From the NCBI RefSeq assembly GCF_000814025.1, contig NZ_JWLL01000004.1, forward strand, positions 158,150 to 222,149: DNA of 64,000 bases, given 5' to 3'. The notes under the pieces were generated by a model. The model saw only the letters and a program-made list of their open reading frames with translations, had not been told where the DNA came from and made no database searches. The translations under genes and the position numbers were made by a program. Source of the DNA: Tateyamaria sp. ANG-S1 (GTDB lineage Bacteria > Pseudomonadota > Alphaproteobacteria > Rhodobacterales > Rhodobacteraceae). Below are positions 28,180 to 37,732 of this stretch, in pieces (position 1 is the stretch's first letter; every line of letters starts with the position of its first letter).

Positions 28180-29274
28180 TTAGCTCGCTGGCGTCAGGAG
28201 GTCTGTGGCCGTGAGGCCGGTCGCGCGCGGGGCATCCCATGGATGGCCGTTTTCCACAAGGTCGAACGTGCCGTCGTTGCCGACGAGCGTGGTGGCGGCG
28301 CGGCGGGGGTGGGCGCAGCCCTTCGCACAGCCTGAGATGTGGAGGCCGGGTTTGGCCAGTTTGCGGGCAAGTGCCCGTGTGTCGACGGTGGCGGAGGCGC
28401 AGGCGGGCGCGCCGGGGCAGGCGTGGGTGTGCAGGAGCGGGTCGTTTGCGTCGGTGATGAAGCCGTGTGGGGCGCAGGGTTGGGCGTTTTCGAGGGTGAA
28501 GAGCCGCCATGGGGTGACGCGGAGGGCGGTTGCTTGGCTGTTTTGGATGAGGGCGGCGAGGGCTGCAGCGTCGATGCTGCCGAAGGGTGCGCCGTAGGTG
28601 GTGCCTCCGGGTTGCGGCGGTTGTGCTGCTTGATTGGGCGCCGTGTCTTGCCAGTTGTCGGGCAGTGGTGTCGATTTCAGGTGCTTTGCCATGCGCCCGG
28701 CGGCTGCACCGTTTGTGTCGAGGAACCAGTTGGCGAGGTCGAGGAGAGCCCGGGGCGCTTCGGCTTCGCTGATCGCTTGGCCTGTGAGGGCGCCGTCGGC
28801 GCGCAGGATCAGGCCGGTTGCGCTGCATTCGAAGCGGAAGTCGGCGGAGGTGTCAGTCAGGATCGGTTGCGTACCGGTGTCGATGACGATGCCCATTTTG
28901 GCGGGAAGCGTCGGCATCTGCGGCAAGGTGTCGAGGATGGCGGCGTGGAGGCGCGTAGTCAGGTCTCCGTCCTGCCAGAGCGGGGTGGTGACGATGTTGC
29001 GTTTGGCTTCGGCCTCGGGGGTCGTGTCCAGCAGGTCGAGGTCTTGGAGGGCTGTGAGGACGGTTTGGTGATCGTCGTCTTTGATCCCGCGCATTTGCAG
29101 GTTGGCGCGGCTGGTGAGGTCGATGATGCCGTTGCCATGGCTTTGCGACAGGGCGCAGAGGCCGAGGATCTGGTCGCGGGTGAGCCGTGCTAGACGGGGG
29201 CGGATGCGCATGATGAGCCCGTCGCCAGACATCATGGGGCGCCAGGCGCCGGGGCACCAACCTTTGACACTCAT
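28180..29274 (-). CDS. cobG: Precorrin-3B synthase CobG
   Basis: 364 aa, nitrite/sulfite-reductase fold. The C-terminal Fe-S cysteines are C286, C292, C316 and C320 (CPGAPAC...GCAKGCAHPRR). The N-terminus MSVKGWCPGAWRPMMSGDG and LTSRANLQMRG are also typical. This oxygen-dependent monooxygenase defines the aerobic cobalamin route. Its start overlaps the cobN stop (ATGA). Confidence 0.93.
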   Translation of the reverse strand: MSVKGWCPGAWRPMMSGDGLIMRIRPRLARLTRDQILGLCALSQSHGNGIIDLTSRANLQMRGIKDDDHQTVLTALQDLDLLDTTPEAEAKRNIVTTPLWQDGDLTTRLHAAILDTLPQMPTLPAKMGIVIDTGTQPILTDTSADFRFECSATGLILRADGALTGQAISEAEAPRALLDLANWFLDTNGAAAGRMAKHLKSTPLPDNWQDTAPNQAAQPPQPGGTTYGAPFGSIDAAALAALIQNSQATALRVTPWRLFTLENAQPCAPHGFITDANDPLLHTHACPGAPACASATVDTRALARKLAKPGLHISGCAKGCAHPRRAATTLVGNDGTFDLVENGHPWDAPRATGLTATDLLTPAS

Positions 29275-32200
29275 TGCGCCGCTTCCAGGCTGGCGCGGAT
29301 GGAGTTGCGGCGGGTGTGCCAGAGGCCTGCAGCATCCAGCGCGGCGAACTGGTCTTGCATTGCCTGGTAGGCGCCGGGGTTGGCGTCTTGGAGAAAGGCT
29401 GCGACCTCGGGGTCGCCCAGGGTCGCGTCGTGGTAGGCGTCGAAAAGGTGCGGGCCGACGACGCCAGCGAGGTGCGCGAAGGAGGCCATATGGTCGAGCG
29501 TGGCGGCAATCTCGGCCCCGCCGCGGAAGCCATGGCGTATCATGCCCGCGAGCCAGTCCGGTTGCGTGGCGCGGGCCTGGACGACGCGGGCGATCTCTTC
29601 GGGCAGGGTGCGGGCGCGGGGGCGGTCGGGTTGGGTCGTGTCGAGGTGGTAGAGGGAGGCCTTGCCGCCCGTGACCGCCTGGGCGGCGGCGAAGCCTGCT
29701 TCGTGGGCGGCGTAATCGGAGGCGAGAAGGACATCGGTTTCGGGCAGGTCCTGCAGGTGGACGAAGCTGTCGGCGGCTGCCACGCGGGCGCGGATGCCTG
29801 CCTCATCCTTGACAGTCTTCGGCCCGTCTAGAGCGTAGGCGCTAGCGGCGAGCCAGGCTTGGCCTGCGGCGGTGCGGGCCTCTTCCGTGAAGGTTTCGAT
29901 GTCGGCGCCCATGCCGAGGCCGAAGCTGCCGGGGGCGGGGCCGTATACGCGGGCTGCGGGGGCGTGGCCTGCGTAGGGGTTCCAGTCGGGGGCTTCATCC
30001 CGTTGGCTGAGCGCGCGGACGGCTTGGCCGAAGAGGGCAGAGAGCGTCGGGAACACATCGCGGAAGAGACCGGAGACGCGCAGAGTGACGTCGATGCGGG
30101 GGCGGTCGAGGTCGGTGATGGGCAGGACTTCGATGCCCGAGACCCGTTCGGAGCCTTGGTCCCAGACCGGTTTGACGCCGAGCAGGTGGAGGGCCATGGC
30201 GAATTCCTCGCCCGCGGTGCGCATGGTGGCGGAGCCCCAGAGGTCTACGATCAGCCCTCGGGGCCAGTCGCCTTCCTCTTGCAGGTGGCGTCGGACGAGT
30301 TCTTCGGCCAGTTTCACGCCTTGGGCGTAAGCGGCGCGGGTGGGCACGCTGCGCGGATCGGTGGTGTAGAGGTTGCGGCCGGTGGGCAGGACGTCGCGTC
30401 GGCCGCGATGGGGGGAGCCGGAGGGGCCACCCGCTATGCGCTTTCCGTTCAGCGCGTCGATCAGGGCGGTGCGTTCGGTGTCGGCACCTTGGCCCCAGAT
30501 GTGCAGGCCGTCGCCGAACTGGCTTTCCTTGATGTCGCAGACGAAGCGGTCGATGCGGGTGATCGCCTCCGCGCTACACGCGGCGCGGTCAAGGCCGAGG
30601 TCGTTTTCGACGCCGATGGCTTGGGCTTCGGCGCGGATGTCCTCTTGCAGTCGGTCGCGGCGCTTTGGGTCGAGTCCATCTGCGTTTGAGAATTCGTCAA
30701 GCAGGGTTTCGAGCCGGACAAACCGGTCGGGCGTGGCGCTGTCCTTCATCGGGGGCGGCAGGTGGCCGAGGGTCACGGCGCCGATGCGGCGCTTGGCTTG
30801 GGCGGCCTCGCCCGGGTCGTTGACGATAAAGGGGTAGATGACGGGCAGGGTGCCAGTGAGGGCTTCGGGCCAGCATTCATCGGAAAGAGCGACCGACTTG
30901 CCGGGCAGCCATTCGAGGGTGCCGTGCGCGCCGATATGGATCAGGGCTTGCGTTTGGCTTTGGAGCCAGAGGTAGAAGGCGACGTAGCCGTGGCGCGGGA
31001 CGCGGGACAGGTCGTGGTAGTCGTCGTCGCGTGCTTTGGGTTTTCCGCGTTCGGGTTGCAGGGCGATGAGGACGTTGCCCCGGCGCGTGGCCGGGAAGTG
31101 GAAGTGGCCCTCGTCGGTGTCCTCCTCGGGGCTGCCCCATGCGGCCCGGAGGTCGTCTTGGAGGGATTGGGGAAGGTTCGCGAGGGCGGCTTGGTAATCT
31201 TTCAACGCCCAGCGGATCGTTTCAGTTTCGAGAGCGGGCGCGATAGGAGCGGCGTCTGTTCCGTGGCCTGCGTCTTTCAGGTCGGACAAGATCGCTTCGG
31301 CCGAGGCTAGCGCGTCGAGGCCGACGGCGTGCGCCATGTTCCAATCTTTGCCCGGATAGGTGCTGAGCACGAGGGCGAGGGTGCGGTCCTGTGCTGGGGT
31401 AGCGGCGAGGTCGGTCCATGCGTTGACCCGGTCGGCCACGGCTTCGATGCGCTGGGTGTCCGCCGCGTGGGCATAGCGCGCGAATTGCAGGGCTTCGTCG
31501 CGGGCCTGCGGTTCTTTGAACGAGGCAACACCGCCGAAGAGCCGACCGTCCACTTCCGGCAGGACCACGTGCATGGCGAGGTCAGCGGGAGAGAGGCCGC
31601 GTTCGGCTTCTGCCCATGCGTCGCGGGTGGAGGTGGCAAGGGCTATCTGGAAGACTGGCACATCACCTGCGTCGAGCGGGGAGGCGCCGTTGGCACCGAT
31701 GCCCGAGAATGCGGTGGCGTTGACGATGGCGCTCGGCTTCAGGTGTGCGATCTGTCGCGCCATCCATGCCGCCGGTTCGGGGGCCTTGAGCGAGGGGGCA
31801 AAGAGGCCGAGGACGCGGAAGCCGCGTTTGCGTAGGGCGGCGAATGTGGCCTCGATGGGCGACAGGTCCGCGGCGGCGAGGTAGGCGCGGTAGAAGGTGA
31901 CGAGGGTGAGCGGTTTGTCGTCTGCGGCTTGGATCAGAGGGCATGCCACGCCGTCTTCTGGCGTCCATACGCCGACCGCTGGCAGGGTTTTCGCCCCTTT
32001 GACGGGGCCAGCGTATAGGCCGGAGGCGAGAGCCATTTGGGCCAGTGCTGCTTGGGCCGCGACCGCACCGCCCGTGTCGCAGAGATGGGCGAGGCGGCGG
32101 AGGGTGGAGACGGGGAGGGTTGAGACCTCGTCCAGCCTTGGGTCGGGGCGGCCATCGGCAGGCAGGACGGCGAGGGCGATGCCTTTCTGACGGCACAGCG

Positions 32201-32504
32201 CTTCGACCTGTTGCAGGCCGTAAGCCCAGTAGGGGACGCCGCCGATGAGGCGGATCAGGATGCCCTTTGCCCCTTCCAGCGTCTGTTCGATGTAGGTGTC
32301 GACGGACAAAGGGTGTTTGAGGCCCACGAGGTTGGCGAGCCGAAGTGTCGGCAGCTTGCCGTCCGCTCTGTGATACGCCGCCGCGAAGGCCCCGAGGTCG
32401 CTGTCGGAGAAGGACAGCACCACCAGATCTGCGGGCGTCTGCCCCAGATCGGTGGGTGTCTCGGTCTCTTCAAGCCCGTGGCTTTCGCGGAAGACGACGT
32501 GCAT
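29271..32504 (-). CDS. cobN: Cobaltochelatase subunit CobN
   Basis: 1077 aa, somewhat shorter than many CobN proteins (near 1250), but start and end look complete. Family features: IRLIGGVPYWAYGLQQVEAL, QTQALIHIGAHGTLEWLPGKSVALS, YPFIVNDPGEAAQAKRRIGAVTLGHLPPP and LWGSATMRTAGEEFAMALHLLGVKPVWD. CobN is the large chelatase subunit that inserts Co2+ with the CobS/CobT AAA+ motor. cobS and cobT are not in this window. It is 12 bases downstream of cobW. Confidence 0.96.
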   Translation of the reverse strand: MHVVFRESHGLEETETPTDLGQTPADLVVLSFSDSDLGAFAAAYHRADGKLPTLRLANLVGLKHPLSVDTYIEQTLEGAKGILIRLIGGVPYWAYGLQQVEALCRQKGIALAVLPADGRPDPRLDEVSTLPVSTLRRLAHLCDTGGAVAAQAALAQMALASGLYAGPVKGAKTLPAVGVWTPEDGVACPLIQAADDKPLTLVTFYRAYLAAADLSPIEATFAALRKRGFRVLGLFAPSLKAPEPAAWMARQIAHLKPSAIVNATAFSGIGANGASPLDAGDVPVFQIALATSTRDAWAEAERGLSPADLAMHVVLPEVDGRLFGGVASFKEPQARDEALQFARYAHAADTQRIEAVADRVNAWTDLAATPAQDRTLALVLSTYPGKDWNMAHAVGLDALASAEAILSDLKDAGHGTDAAPIAPALETETIRWALKDYQAALANLPQSLQDDLRAAWGSPEEDTDEGHFHFPATRRGNVLIALQPERGKPKARDDDYHDLSRVPRHGYVAFYLWLQSQTQALIHIGAHGTLEWLPGKSVALSDECWPEALTGTLPVIYPFIVNDPGEAAQAKRRIGAVTLGHLPPPMKDSATPDRFVRLETLLDEFSNADGLDPKRRDRLQEDIRAEAQAIGVENDLGLDRAACSAEAITRIDRFVCDIKESQFGDGLHIWGQGADTERTALIDALNGKRIAGGPSGSPHRGRRDVLPTGRNLYTTDPRSVPTRAAYAQGVKLAEELVRRHLQEEGDWPRGLIVDLWGSATMRTAGEEFAMALHLLGVKPVWDQGSERVSGIEVLPITDLDRPRIDVTLRVSGLFRDVFPTLSALFGQAVRALSQRDEAPDWNPYAGHAPAARVYGPAPGSFGLGMGADIETFTEEARTAAGQAWLAASAYALDGPKTVKDEAGIRARVAAADSFVHLQDLPETDVLLASDYAAHEAGFAAAQAVTGGKASLYHLDTTQPDRPRARTLPEEIARVVQARATQPDWLAGMIRHGFRGGAEIAATLDHMASFAHLAGVVGPHLFDAYHDATLGDPEVAAFLQDANPGAYQAMQDQFAALDAAGLWHTRRNSIRASLEAAQ

Positions 32505-32516
32505 CGTGGGCGGTTC

Positions 32517-33599
32517 CTATTCGGCGGCTGCCGGAACATCCGTCAATGCGGACCGGATCGCTGCCGCATTCACGTCGTCATGTTCTGCAATCACGACCAA
32601 ACGGCCCTGGCGCGCTTCGTTCGGACCCCAGGGGCGGTCGAATTGGTGGCGGACGCGGGCGCCGACGGCTTGCACGAGCAGGCGCATGGGCTTGCCGGTG
32701 ACGGCGGCGTAGCCTTTGACGCGCAGGATGTTCCGGGTCTTCGCCATGGCTTCGATGCGAGCGACGAGGTCTGCGGGATCGTCCACTTCGGGGATGTCGA
32801 TGATCACGCTGTCAAAGTCGTCGTGGTCATGGTCGTGATGGTGGTGGTCGTCATCGTGGTCGTGATGATGCTCGTGATGGCTGGGCCGGGCGTCCATGTC
32901 GTCTTCGGCTGCCGCCTCAAGTCCCAGTACGATGCGGGGGTCCACGACGCCCTCGGCCACTTCGACGACGGGCAATGGGCGGGGGGCCTCGGCGGCGATG
33001 ATTTCCTTGGCTTTGGCGACGCCATCGGGGCCGGCGAGGTCGGGTTTGGTCAGCAGGATGATGTCGGCGCAGCTGATCTGGTCTTCGAACACTTCCGACA
33101 GCGGGGTTTCGTGGTCGAGGCTGTCGTCCGCTTCGCGCTGGGCATCGACGGCGGCCACGTCGGGGGCGAACCGGCCTGCGGCAACCGCTTCGGCATCGGC
33201 GAGTGCAATCACGCCGTCGACCGTGATGCGGCTGCGGATGTCGGGCCAGTCGAAGGCCTTGAGAAGGGGCTTGGGCAGCGCGAGGCCGGAGGTTTCGATC
33301 AGGATGTGTTCGGGCTGCGGGTCGAGGGCCATGAGCGCCTCGATCGTCGGGATGAAGTCGTCGGCCACGGTGCAGCAGATGCAGCCGTTGGCCAGTTCCA
33401 TGATGTTTTCTGCGGGGCAGTCGGGGATGGCGCAGGATTTGAGGATATCGCCGTCCACGCCCACGTCGCCGAACTCGTTGACCACGATGGCTAGGCGCTT
33501 GCCCTGCGGGTTCTGCATCAGGTGGCGGACGAGAGTTGTCTTGCCGGAGCCGAGAAAACCGGTGATGACGGTGACGGGGGTCTTGTTGAGGTTGGCCAT
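32517..33599 (-). CDS. cobW: CobW, cobalamin-locus G3E GTPase with His-rich metal loop
   Basis: 360 aa from the ATG at 33599. The P-loop is GFLGSGKTT (14-22), with VVNEFGDVGVDG, the metal-binding GCICC (72-76) and ETSGLALP. Residues 241-260 are a His/Asp/Glu block with 12 His in 20 positions, between the GTPase and the C-terminal CobW domain. CobW-type chaperones are thought to deliver cobalt to the chelatase, consistent with its place before cobN. It starts 1 base after the DUF1636 stop. Confidence 0.95.
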   Translation of the reverse strand: MANLNKTPVTVITGFLGSGKTTLVRHLMQNPQGKRLAIVVNEFGDVGVDGDILKSCAIPDCPAENIMELANGCICCTVADDFIPTIEALMALDPQPEHILIETSGLALPKPLLKAFDWPDIRSRITVDGVIALADAEAVAAGRFAPDVAAVDAQREADDSLDHETPLSEVFEDQISCADIILLTKPDLAGPDGVAKAKEIIAAEAPRPLPVVEVAEGVVDPRIVLGLEAAAEDDMDARPSHHEHHHDHDDDHHHHDHDHDDFDSVIIDIPEVDDPADLVARIEAMAKTRNILRVKGYAAVTGKPMRLLVQAVGARVRHQFDRPWGPNEARQGRLVVIAEHDDVNAAAIRSALTDVPAAAE

Positions 33600-33600
33600 A

Positions 33601-33975
33601 TCAGAACTCCTGCGGGGGGATGCGGGCGATGCAGTTTTTGCGGAAATGTTCGGGGCGTTCGCGCCAGGGAACGAGGCCGTCAGGGGTGGCGGCGTATTTC
33701 GACACACCTTCGACGACCATGTCGGCGTCGCGGTTCTCCATCAGGTTGCCATAGACATAAGTCCAGCGCTGGGCACCGCCGCGCACGGCGACCGAGCAGC
33801 CGGAGGAGCAGTTGGACAGGCATTCGACGGCTTTAAGTGTCACGCCTTCGGGCATGGTGCGGTTTGCCAGTTCGGCATGCAGCGCTTCGCCGGGGCGTGT
33901 GCCGTCTTCGGGCACGTCCAGCTCGCGGCGGCATTTGACGCAGACCAAGAGTTCTACGGGGGGCAATTCGGCCAT
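33601..33975 (-). CDS. DUF1636 metal-binding-type protein
   Basis: 124 aa from the ATG at 33975. Cys pattern C12-x2-C15 (VCVKCRR) and C52-x3-C56-x3-C60 (ECLSNCSSGCSVAV) resembles a thioredoxin-like ferredoxin; a [2Fe-2S] cluster is plausible. It is the first gene after the cobalamin riboswitch and precedes cobW and cobN, so it is probably B12-repressed and may serve cobalt delivery or a redox step. Function is not established. Confidence 0.85.
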   Translation of the reverse strand: MAELPPVELLVCVKCRRELDVPEDGTRPGEALHAELANRTMPEGVTLKAVECLSNCSSGCSVAVRGGAQRWTYVYGNLMENRDADMVVEGVSKYAATPDGLVPWRERPEHFRKNCIARIPPQEF

Positions 33976-34069
33976 CTCATTTCCCAGTCGCGGGGACGGC
34001 ATGGCAGATGGCGGGCGGCGAATGGCCGTGGTGTCCCGACACCCGGCACACCCCGTCCGGTTTCGTCCT

Positions 34070-34256
34070 TCTTTGGCTGGCAGGTCTCCCGGCTTGCGGA
34101 TCCCGAGGCGTTTGCCTCTGCGGCTGCCCTGCCTTCCCGGCCCTTGGCCAGTGGCGTGGAGCACCCTTTCCGGTCACGGTCGCGGGGGCGGCTGCGTTTG
34201 GGCCTTTCGACCCGCGGCATTCCCTTTTCACCCACAGCGAACCGCGGGCACCAACA
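34070..34256 (-). ncRNA. Cobalamin (AdoCbl-type) riboswitch
   Basis: Read on the minus strand from about 34256, the sequence has the class hallmarks in order: AAAAGGGAATGCC, GCAGCCGCCCCCGCGACCGT, the B12-box GCCACTGG (34148-34155), GGGAAGGC, and AGCCGGGAGACCTGCCAGC, ending near 34073. This is a near-complete match to the consensus core. A perfect hairpin GGTGTCGGGACACC (34030-34043) lies between the aptamer and the DUF1636 gene without a T-run, suggesting translation-level or Rho-linked control. It should repress the DUF1636-cobW-cobN-cobGHIJ run when cobalamin is plentiful. Confidence 0.93.
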
Positions 34257-34351
34257 CGACTGTAGTGCGGGGCGGTGCAAACAGAGTCAAGCGTGTTCGG
34301 GATGGTGACGGCGCGGCGCTTGTCCTATTTTGGTCGCAGAGGGAGTGCGCC

Positions 34352-34960
34352 ATGTCACAAAAGATCATCGTCTGGGACTTTGACGGCGTGCTGAACGCCA
34401 ATATCGTGGCAGGCCGATTTGTCTGGGGCGACACGCTGATGGCAGATTAGGGCATTGAGTTGGCGGCACTGGCGCGCCATTTGTTTCACCCCGACCGCAT
34501 CGGAAGGGTCATGCGCGGGCAGGCAGACCTGCGGGCGGAGCTGGTGGAGTGGATCGACTTTGCAGGACATGACGTCGATGCGGATGCGTTCATGGCCTAT
34601 TGGTTTGCCAAGGACGCTTTGCCGGATGCAGAGGTGTTGGCGCACCTGAACCGACCTGGCGTGCGCCACGTGATCGGTACGAACAATGAGCCGCGACGCG
34701 CGGGTTACATTGAAAACCAGATGGGCTTCGGCAGTCGGGTCGAGCGCATCTTTGCCTCGGGTCGGATCGGACATGCCAAGCCTGATGCGGAGTACTTCAC
34801 CCATATCGAGGACTGGAGCGAGGCACCAACCCCGGCCCATGTCCTGATTGACGACACCAAGCGCAACGTTGACGCGGCACAGGCCCGAGGGTGGGATGCC
34901 TTTCACTTCACGGATCAGACCCGCGATGGCCGGAGTGCCTTTCTGGACCGGGTGGCCTGA
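34352..34960 (+). pseudogene. HAD-superfamily hydrolase gene interrupted by an in-frame amber codon
   Basis: ATG at 34352 with GGAG 6 bases upstream encodes SQKIIVWDFDGVLN, where D9 and D11 form HAD motif I. A TAG at 34448-34450 (codon 33) stops it. The same frame then runs open to 34960 with HAD motif II (VIGTNNEP), the motif III Lys (GHAKPDAEYF) and motif IV (VLIDDTKRNVDAA). Bypassing the one codon gives a complete protein of about 202 residues. It lies between the riboswitch and cobO. It could be a recent nonsense mutation, a sequencing error or a read-through gene. A fragment starting from TTG at 34460 would lack motif I. Confidence 0.85.
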
Positions 34961-35028
34961 TTTCCGGCCCCCTCTGGCACCTGCCGCAAAATGATGGCAC
35001 CAACAGGTGCGAAACCCCGGAGGACGCC

Positions 35029-35640
35029 ATGGACGACATCACCGAACGCCACAACGCCAAGATGAAGAAGATCAAGGCGGCCCGCGACAAGATGATGGAG
35101 ACCAAGACCGAGGAAAAAGGCCTGATCATCGTTCATACGGGGCCAGGCAAGGGCAAGTCATCCTCGGGCTTCGGAATGGTCATGCGCTGCATTGCGCACG
35201 GGATGCCTTGTGCGGTTGTTCAGTTCATCAAGGGGAACTGGGATACGGGGGAAAAGACGTTTCTGCGCGAGAAATTCAGCGATGAGTGCCGGTTCTTCGT
35301 GTCTGGCGAAGGCTTTACCTGGGAAACGCAGGACCGCGAACGCGACGTTGCGGCGGCCGAGAACGGCTGGCGGATCGCCAAGGAACAGATCCTTGATCCC
35401 GAGATACAGTTCGTTTTGCTGGACGAGATCAACATCGCACTGCGCTATGATTATCTGGACATCGACGAGGTTTTTGATTTCCTAATGAATGAAAAACCCC
35501 CGATGACACACGTCGTGCTGACAGGTCGGAATGCCAAGCCTGAATTGATCGAGGCGGCGGATCTGGTCACCGAGATGACGCTGGTCAAACACCCGTTCAA
35601 GGATCTTGGGGTCAAGGCACAGAAAGGTGTCGAGTTCTGA
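35029..35640 (+). CDS. cobO: Cob(I)yrinic acid a,c-diamide adenosyltransferase CobO
   Basis: 203 aa from the ATG at 35029 with GGAGG upstream. The P-loop is HTGPGKGKSSSGFG (36-49), with VVQFIKGNWDTGE, the Walker B-like FVLLDEIN and HVVLTGRNAKPELIEAADLVTEM, and the typical C-terminal KHPFKDLGVKAQKGVEF. It adds the 5'-deoxyadenosyl group to the cobalt of corrinoids. It begins a plus-strand run with the membrane gene and cobQ. Confidence 0.96.
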   Translation: MDDITERHNAKMKKIKAARDKMMETKTEEKGLIIVHTGPGKGKSSSGFGMVMRCIAHGMPCAVVQFIKGNWDTGEKTFLREKFSDECRFFVSGEGFTWETQDRERDVAAAENGWRIAKEQILDPEIQFVLLDEINIALRYDYLDIDEVFDFLMNEKPPMTHVVLTGRNAKPELIEAADLVTEMTLVKHPFKDLGVKAQKGVEF

Positions 35641-35643
35641 TCC

Positions 35644-35664
35644 GGGCGCACGGCGCGTGCGCCC
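35644..35664. other. Palindrome after cobO
   Basis: GGGCGCAC-GGCGC-GTGCGCCC, an 8-bp stem 3 bases after the cobO stop and followed by TAC rather than a T-run. It could be a weak terminator or a processing element between cobO and the membrane protein gene. Confidence 0.45.
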
Positions 35665-35679
35665 TACGAGGGGTCGTCT

Positions 35680-36153
35680 ATGATCATCGGTCACTTACCT
35701 GCGGGATACTTGCTGGCCTCTGCGCTGGACCGCAGTTTCTTCCGTGATCCGGTGATGTTCTGGGCGATCATGGCGGGTGCTGTTGTACCTGATCTGGACA
35801 TGCTTTGGTTCCATGTCGTGGACGGTGGCGCGGTGCATCATCACACGTACCTTACGCATGACCCGACGCTTTGGGCGGCCATTCTGTTCTTTGGGCTCGT
35901 ACTCACGTCACGTTTGTTGATCGGGGTGGCCCTTGGCGCTCTTTTGCACATGGTGCTGGATACAATTGCCGGTCCGGTGTCATGGGGGTGGGGTGATTTT
36001 TCGTTTTCGGGTCCTTTGGTGATTGTGCCACCAACACAGGATCATTGGGTGATGTCATTTGTCCTGCATTGGATCATGCTCATCGAGCTTGCGCTTTGGG
36101 GCATTGCAGGGGTCGTCTTTGTCATGCGGCGCAAGTTGGAGCCCATGGAATGA
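35680..36153 (+). CDS. Membrane protein of the YdjM/DUF457-like putative metal-dependent hydrolase family
   Basis: 157 aa with about four transmembrane segments. His/Asp residues sit at membrane ends: [10 protein letters not shown] at the start, [20 protein letters not shown] and [17 protein letters not shown]. This matches the inner-membrane LexA-binding/DUF457-type proteins, annotated as putative metal-dependent hydrolases. Its stop overlaps the cobQ start (ATGGAATGA), so it is coupled with cobalamin genes. A B12 role is not shown. Confidence 0.75.
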   Translation: MIIGHLPAGYLLASALDRSFFRDPVMFWAIMAGAVVPDLDMLWFHVVDGGAVHHHTYLTHDPTLWAAILFFGLVLTSRLLIGVALGALLHMVLDTIAGPVSWGWGDFSFSGPLVIVPPTQDHWVMSFVLHWIMLIELALWGIAGVVFVMRRKLEPME

Positions 36154-37595
36154 CGGCCCTGATGATCCAAGGCACCGGATCCAATGTCGGCAAGTCGATG
36201 CTTGTTGCCGGACTATGCCGTGCCGCCCGAAAACGCGGGCTGTCGGTGGCCCCGTTCAAGCCGCAGAACATGTCGAACAACGCCGCCGTGACCGTTGACG
36301 GTGGCGAGATTGGGCGGGCGCAGGCCCTGCAGGCGATGGCCAGCGGGTTGGAGCCGCATACAGACATGAACCCCGTCCTGCTGAAGCCCGAAACCGATGT
36401 GGGCAGTCAGGTTGTGGTGCAGGGCAAGCGGATGACGACCGTGAAGGCGCGGGAATATGCAAAGCTGAAGCCATCGCTGATGGCGCCTGTTTTGGACAGT
36501 TTCAGCCGGTTGAAGGCAAATCACGATCTGGTGCTGGTCGAGGGGGCGGGCAGCCCGGCCGAGGTGAACCTGCGCGCTGGTGATATCGCCAATATGGGCT
36601 TTGCCCGTGCCGCTGACTGTCCGGTTGTGTTGGTCGGGGATATCGACCGTGGCGGGGTGATCGCCCAAGTGATTGGCACGCAGGCCGTGATTGACGAGGC
36701 GGACGCCGCCCTTGTCCGTGGCTTCCTGATCAACCGCTTTCGCGGCGACCCCAGCCTGTTTGACGACGGCTATGCGTTGATCGAAAAGCAAACGGGCTGG
36801 CGCGGGTTCGGCGTCGTGCCATGGTTTGGAGAGGCGTGGCGGCTTCCGGCGGAGGACGCGCTGGACATCGCGACGCCCAACCGTCCGAACGGGCTGCATA
36901 TCGTTTGCCTCAAGCTGTCGCGGATTGCCAATTTCGATGATCTTGATCCGCTGGCGCAGGAGCCGGGCGTGCGTCTGACGATGCTGCATGCGGGCCAACC
37001 GCTGCCTGCCGATACAGATGTCGTGATCATCCCCGGCAGCAAGTCGACGCGGGGGGATCTGCAATTCCTCAAGCAGCAGGGCTGGGACGAGGATGTGCGG
37101 GCCCATGTCCGCCGCGACGGTCATGTTCTGGGTATTTGCGGCGGTTTCCAGATGCTGGGCCGGGTTGTGGACGATCCTGAGGGGATCGAGGGTCCCGCAG
37201 GGGCGACGCCGGGCCTTGGTCTGCTTCAGGTCGACACGCTGATGTTCGATGACAAGCGCCTCACAACGGTCGAGGCGGTGCATATGCCCAGCGGGCAGAG
37301 CTTTCAGGGCTATGAAATCCACATCGGGCGCAGTGACGGCCCAGACCGTGCGCGGCCCTTTGCACGGGTGGCAGAACAGAACGAAGGGGCGATCAGCGCC
37401 GATGGCCGCGTGTCTGGCAGCTATCTGCACGGCATGTTCCGAGACGACGGGTTTCGGCGCGCCTGGCTCGCCGGGTTCGATGTCAGTCCCGGCAATGCGT
37501 CCTATACCGCAACGGTTGAGGCGACGCTGGATGCGCTGGCCGATCACCTCGAAGAGCATCTGGACATCAACGCGCTTTTGGCTTGCGCGCGGTAG
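36150..37595 (+). CDS. cobQ: Adenosylcobyric acid synthase CobQ
   Basis: 481 aa from the ATG at 36150, which overlaps the upstream stop. The N-terminal P-loop-type motif is [19 protein letters not shown], with [13 protein letters not shown] and [19 protein letters not shown]. The C-terminal amidotransferase domain has the nucleophile in [11 protein letters not shown] and a late His in GSYLHGMF. It amidates side chains b, d, e and g using glutamine and ATP. Confidence 0.97.
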   Translation: MTALMIQGTGSNVGKSMLVAGLCRAARKRGLSVAPFKPQNMSNNAAVTVDGGEIGRAQALQAMASGLEPHTDMNPVLLKPETDVGSQVVVQGKRMTTVKAREYAKLKPSLMAPVLDSFSRLKANHDLVLVEGAGSPAEVNLRAGDIANMGFARAADCPVVLVGDIDRGGVIAQVIGTQAVIDEADAALVRGFLINRFRGDPSLFDDGYALIEKQTGWRGFGVVPWFGEAWRLPAEDALDIATPNRPNGLHIVCLKLSRIANFDDLDPLAQEPGVRLTMLHAGQPLPADTDVVIIPGSKSTRGDLQFLKQQGWDEDVRAHVRRDGHVLGICGGFQMLGRVVDDPEGIEGPAGATPGLGLLQVDTLMFDDKRLTTVEAVHMPSGQSFQGYEIHIGRSDGPDRARPFARVAEQNEGAISADGRVSGSYLHGMFRDDGFRRAWLAGFDVSPGNASYTATVEATLDALADHLEEHLDINALLACAR

Positions 37596-37732
37596 CGTCG
37601 CAGAGAAGGCGCACGCGACCGCATAGCCAATCGCCTCTTAATGCTTTCCCTTGAGTTGCGCGGAGGCCACTTCGACGTCAGCCGCAAAGCCAGCTCATCT
37701 GCAGCTATCTGCCAACTGACATGCACCCGCAC

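Noticed and set aside
32817..32880. CAT/GAT-rich tract as a DNA microsatellite
   Set aside because: It encodes the His/Asp-rich metal loop of CobW (residues 241-260), a common feature of this family.
34460..34960. An independent gene starting at TTG after the amber codon
   Set aside because: It would lack HAD motif I (DFDG) and has no ribosome site; a disrupted full-length gene explains the data better.
34960..35028. A second cobalamin riboswitch before cobO
   Set aside because: Only an imperfect GCACCTG/CAGGTGC pairing is present; the B12-box and aptamer core are absent.
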